From Rhynchonema sp. JSB1_4 (taxonomy: Eukaryota; Nematoda; Chromadorea; Monhysterida; Xyalidae): 64,000 nucleotides of DNA. Made by a program: the position numbers and the translations under genes. This document shows positions 62,529-64,000 of this stretch, one piece after another; the stretch's first letter is position 1, and each line of letters begins with the position of its first letter. Below the pieces are notes generated by a model. The model searched no databases and was not told the origin of the DNA. It saw only the letters and a program-made list of their open reading frames with translations. The stretch spans positions 1 to 64,000 of the forward strand of contig JASAMV010002506.1 of assembly GCA_030248065.1 (NCBI GenBank), given 5' to 3'.

Positions 62529-64000
62529 CCCGAGGGGGACCCCCCCTCCCCCCAGGAACTACACTGCTAAGATGTACTAAATCCGCGCGTAGCGCGCGAT
62601 TTTTTGCCTATTTGGGACAAAAATACCGATTTTGAGCCATTTTGAAGCAAAAATACCCATTTTGGGGTCGAAATGTGTTGACGATAGATAGATTGTTCCC
62701 AGAATTTGTTGACGATAGATAGATTTGCCCATAAGTGTTGACGATAGATAGATGAAATCAAAAAGTGTTGACGATAGATAAATGAATTTGGGGGGGACCC
62801 CCCCCCCAAGTACTACCCCGCCCCGGCCCGACCCGAACCCCCAAATCTCCGGCCCGGCCCGGCCCAGTGTTGGAGGTACTCTGGAGGGGGGGATACCTAC
62901 TGTACCGGGCTCGGAGAGGGGGGGATACCTACTGTACCAGAGCCGACGGCCTGGGGGGGTTATGTACCTAGGGGGGGGTTTGGGGGGGTTAGGTTTTGGG
63001 GTGAAAATTTTTAATGTGTTTATTATGTGTGGAATCGTGTGAAAACGTAGTATTTGCGCGCATAGCGCGCGAATTTTGGGTATTTTGAGGCAAAAACCAC
63101 TGATTTTACACTAATTTTGGCCATTTTGGTCAAAAATTGGCACTTTTGAGGCAAAATCGGGGGGGATACCTACTGTACCGGGGAGAAAATAGGGGGATAC
63201 CTACTGTACCAAGCCAGACATCGGGGGGGATACCTGCTGTACCAGGCGAGGGGGGATACCTACTGTACTGGGGGGGCTAACCCCCCCCCCCCCCCCCCAA
63301 GTACTACCCTGCATCCCCCCCTAAGGGTTGACTCGAGATAGATACCCCTTAGGGGGGAATCCCCCCCCCATCCCCCCCCCCCCCCCCCAGCCACTACAGT
63401 GGTGGGGGGGGTCGCCAAAAATCAAGGTATAATATAGTGTACTAAGTAGGTAATAATGTGTAAATATTAACGAAAATGTACTTAGATGTACTAAATACGC
63501 GCGTAGCGCGCGATTTTTTGCCTATTTTGGACAAAAAATACCGATTTTGAGCCATTTTGAGGCAAAAATGCCCATTTTGGGGTCGAAATGTGTTGACGAT
63601 AGATAGATTGTTCCCAGAATTTGTTGACGATAGATAGATTTGCCCATAAGTGTTGACGATAGATAGATGAAATCAAAAAGTGTTGACAATAGATAGATGA
63701 ATTTGGGGGGGACCCCCCCCACCCCCCCAAGTACTACCCTGCCAATACCCAATACCAAATCAATACTACCGAAGTGCTTGGTATTGGGTTTGGTAGTGGG
63801 TTGGTATTGGTATTGAGTATTGGGTATTGGGTTGGTATTGGTATTGGGTATTGGTCTTAGTATTGGTTTGGTATCGGGTTTTTGGTCTGGTATTGGGTTG
63901 GTATTGGGTTTGGCATTGGTTTGGTATTGGGTTTTGAGTCAGGTATTGGGTTTGGTATTGGGGTTTTCTGGGTTAGTATTGGGTATTGGTTTTGACCCAA

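Larger units (their letters stand above)
61382..62566. mobile_element. hAT-like element, CAGTGTAGTTCCTGG family (outer copy)
   Basis: Ends CAGTGTAGTTCCTGG and CCAGGAACTACACTG. Flanks share the 7-bp word CTAAGAT. The unfilled relative of the target is at about 63475-63495 (CTTAGAT). Sub-terminal GGAGGGGGAACAGACGTACC repeats. Contains a second member of its own family. Confidence 0.85.
61162..63741. mobile_element. hAT-like element, CAGTGTAGTACTTGG family, composite
   Basis: Left end CAGTGTAGTACTTGG, right end CCAAGTACTACCCTG, 8-bp flanks CCAATACC on both sides; excision restores the sister array at about 60945-60985. It carries GTTGACGATAGATAGAT three times near the left end and in two groups of four further right. 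It contains 61382-62566 and a partly duplicated right half (about 62567-62818 and 63394-63741) separated by a truncated CAGTGTTGGAGG element starting at 62865. Confidence 0.8.
59521..64000. repeat. CCAATACC / GGTATTGG array element, three partial head-to-tail units
   Basis: Units begin TAGGCCTGGGCACAATACC at 59520, 60795 and 61007. Each runs through CCAATACCAATACC arrays, a hinge ATCAATACTACTGAAGTGCC and then the inverse GGTATTGGTATTGGG arrays. The first unit is interrupted by 59632-60434 and the third by 61162-63741; the third continues past the window end. The 352-codon frame on the minus strand (60254-61312) is only translated simple repeat. Confidence 0.85.

Noticed and set aside
61181..63700. 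CRISPR-like array from the spaced GTTGACGATAGATAGAT repeats
   Set aside because: Eukaryotic locus, irregular spacing, spacers themselves repeated, and the repeats sit at transposon ends.

Overview
This window is nuclear DNA of an animal. Its genes are split by many small spliceosomal introns, most with TTTCAG-like acceptors, and they encode metazoan families: a MEKK2/3-type MAP3K, a Golgi alpha-mannosidase II, an astacin with EGF, CUB and LDL-receptor class A modules, and a chymotrypsin-fold protease. The astacin architecture and the acceptor style suggest an ecdysozoan, perhaps a nematode-like invertebrate, but I cannot name the species. All exon models below were built by hand from splice signals, reading phase and family motifs.

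Layout. 0.76-4.2 kb: last three exons of an S1 serine protease (minus). 2-13 kb: densely packed non-autonomous transposons, a 156-bp tandem array and a roughly 5.8-kb inverted repeat. 13-22.5 kb: no recognisable gene, several MITEs. 22.55-29.96 kb: complete 12-exon MAP3K (plus, 658 aa). 30.09-32.22 kb: a 2.1-kb foldback between two convergent genes. 32.85-43.61 kb: complete 22-exon Golgi alpha-mannosidase II (minus, about 1142 aa). 43.7-51.3 kb: MITEs and anonymous DNA. 51.4-55.5 kb: complete 14-exon astacin (minus, 649 aa). 57.7-64 kb: a dense nest of transposons made largely of simple-sequence DNA.

The four genes have no obvious shared pathway. The MAP3K is a cytosolic signalling kinase, the mannosidase trims N-glycans in the Golgi, and the two proteases act outside the cell. 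They look like ordinary neighbours, with introns and flanks heavily colonised by mobile DNA.

The most unusual content is the mobile DNA. Twelve elements end in CAG...CTG or TATACTTGCG and mostly carry 8-bp target-site duplications, as in the hAT superfamily. Several sit inside one another, and six of these insertions can be confirmed because an unfilled copy of the target lies elsewhere in this same window. Most families carry their own short motif repeated near the ends, and families with different termini share a small GC palindrome and other internal modules. No intact transposase was found. A second unusual point is that four of the 13 astacin introns appear to start with GC instead of GT.
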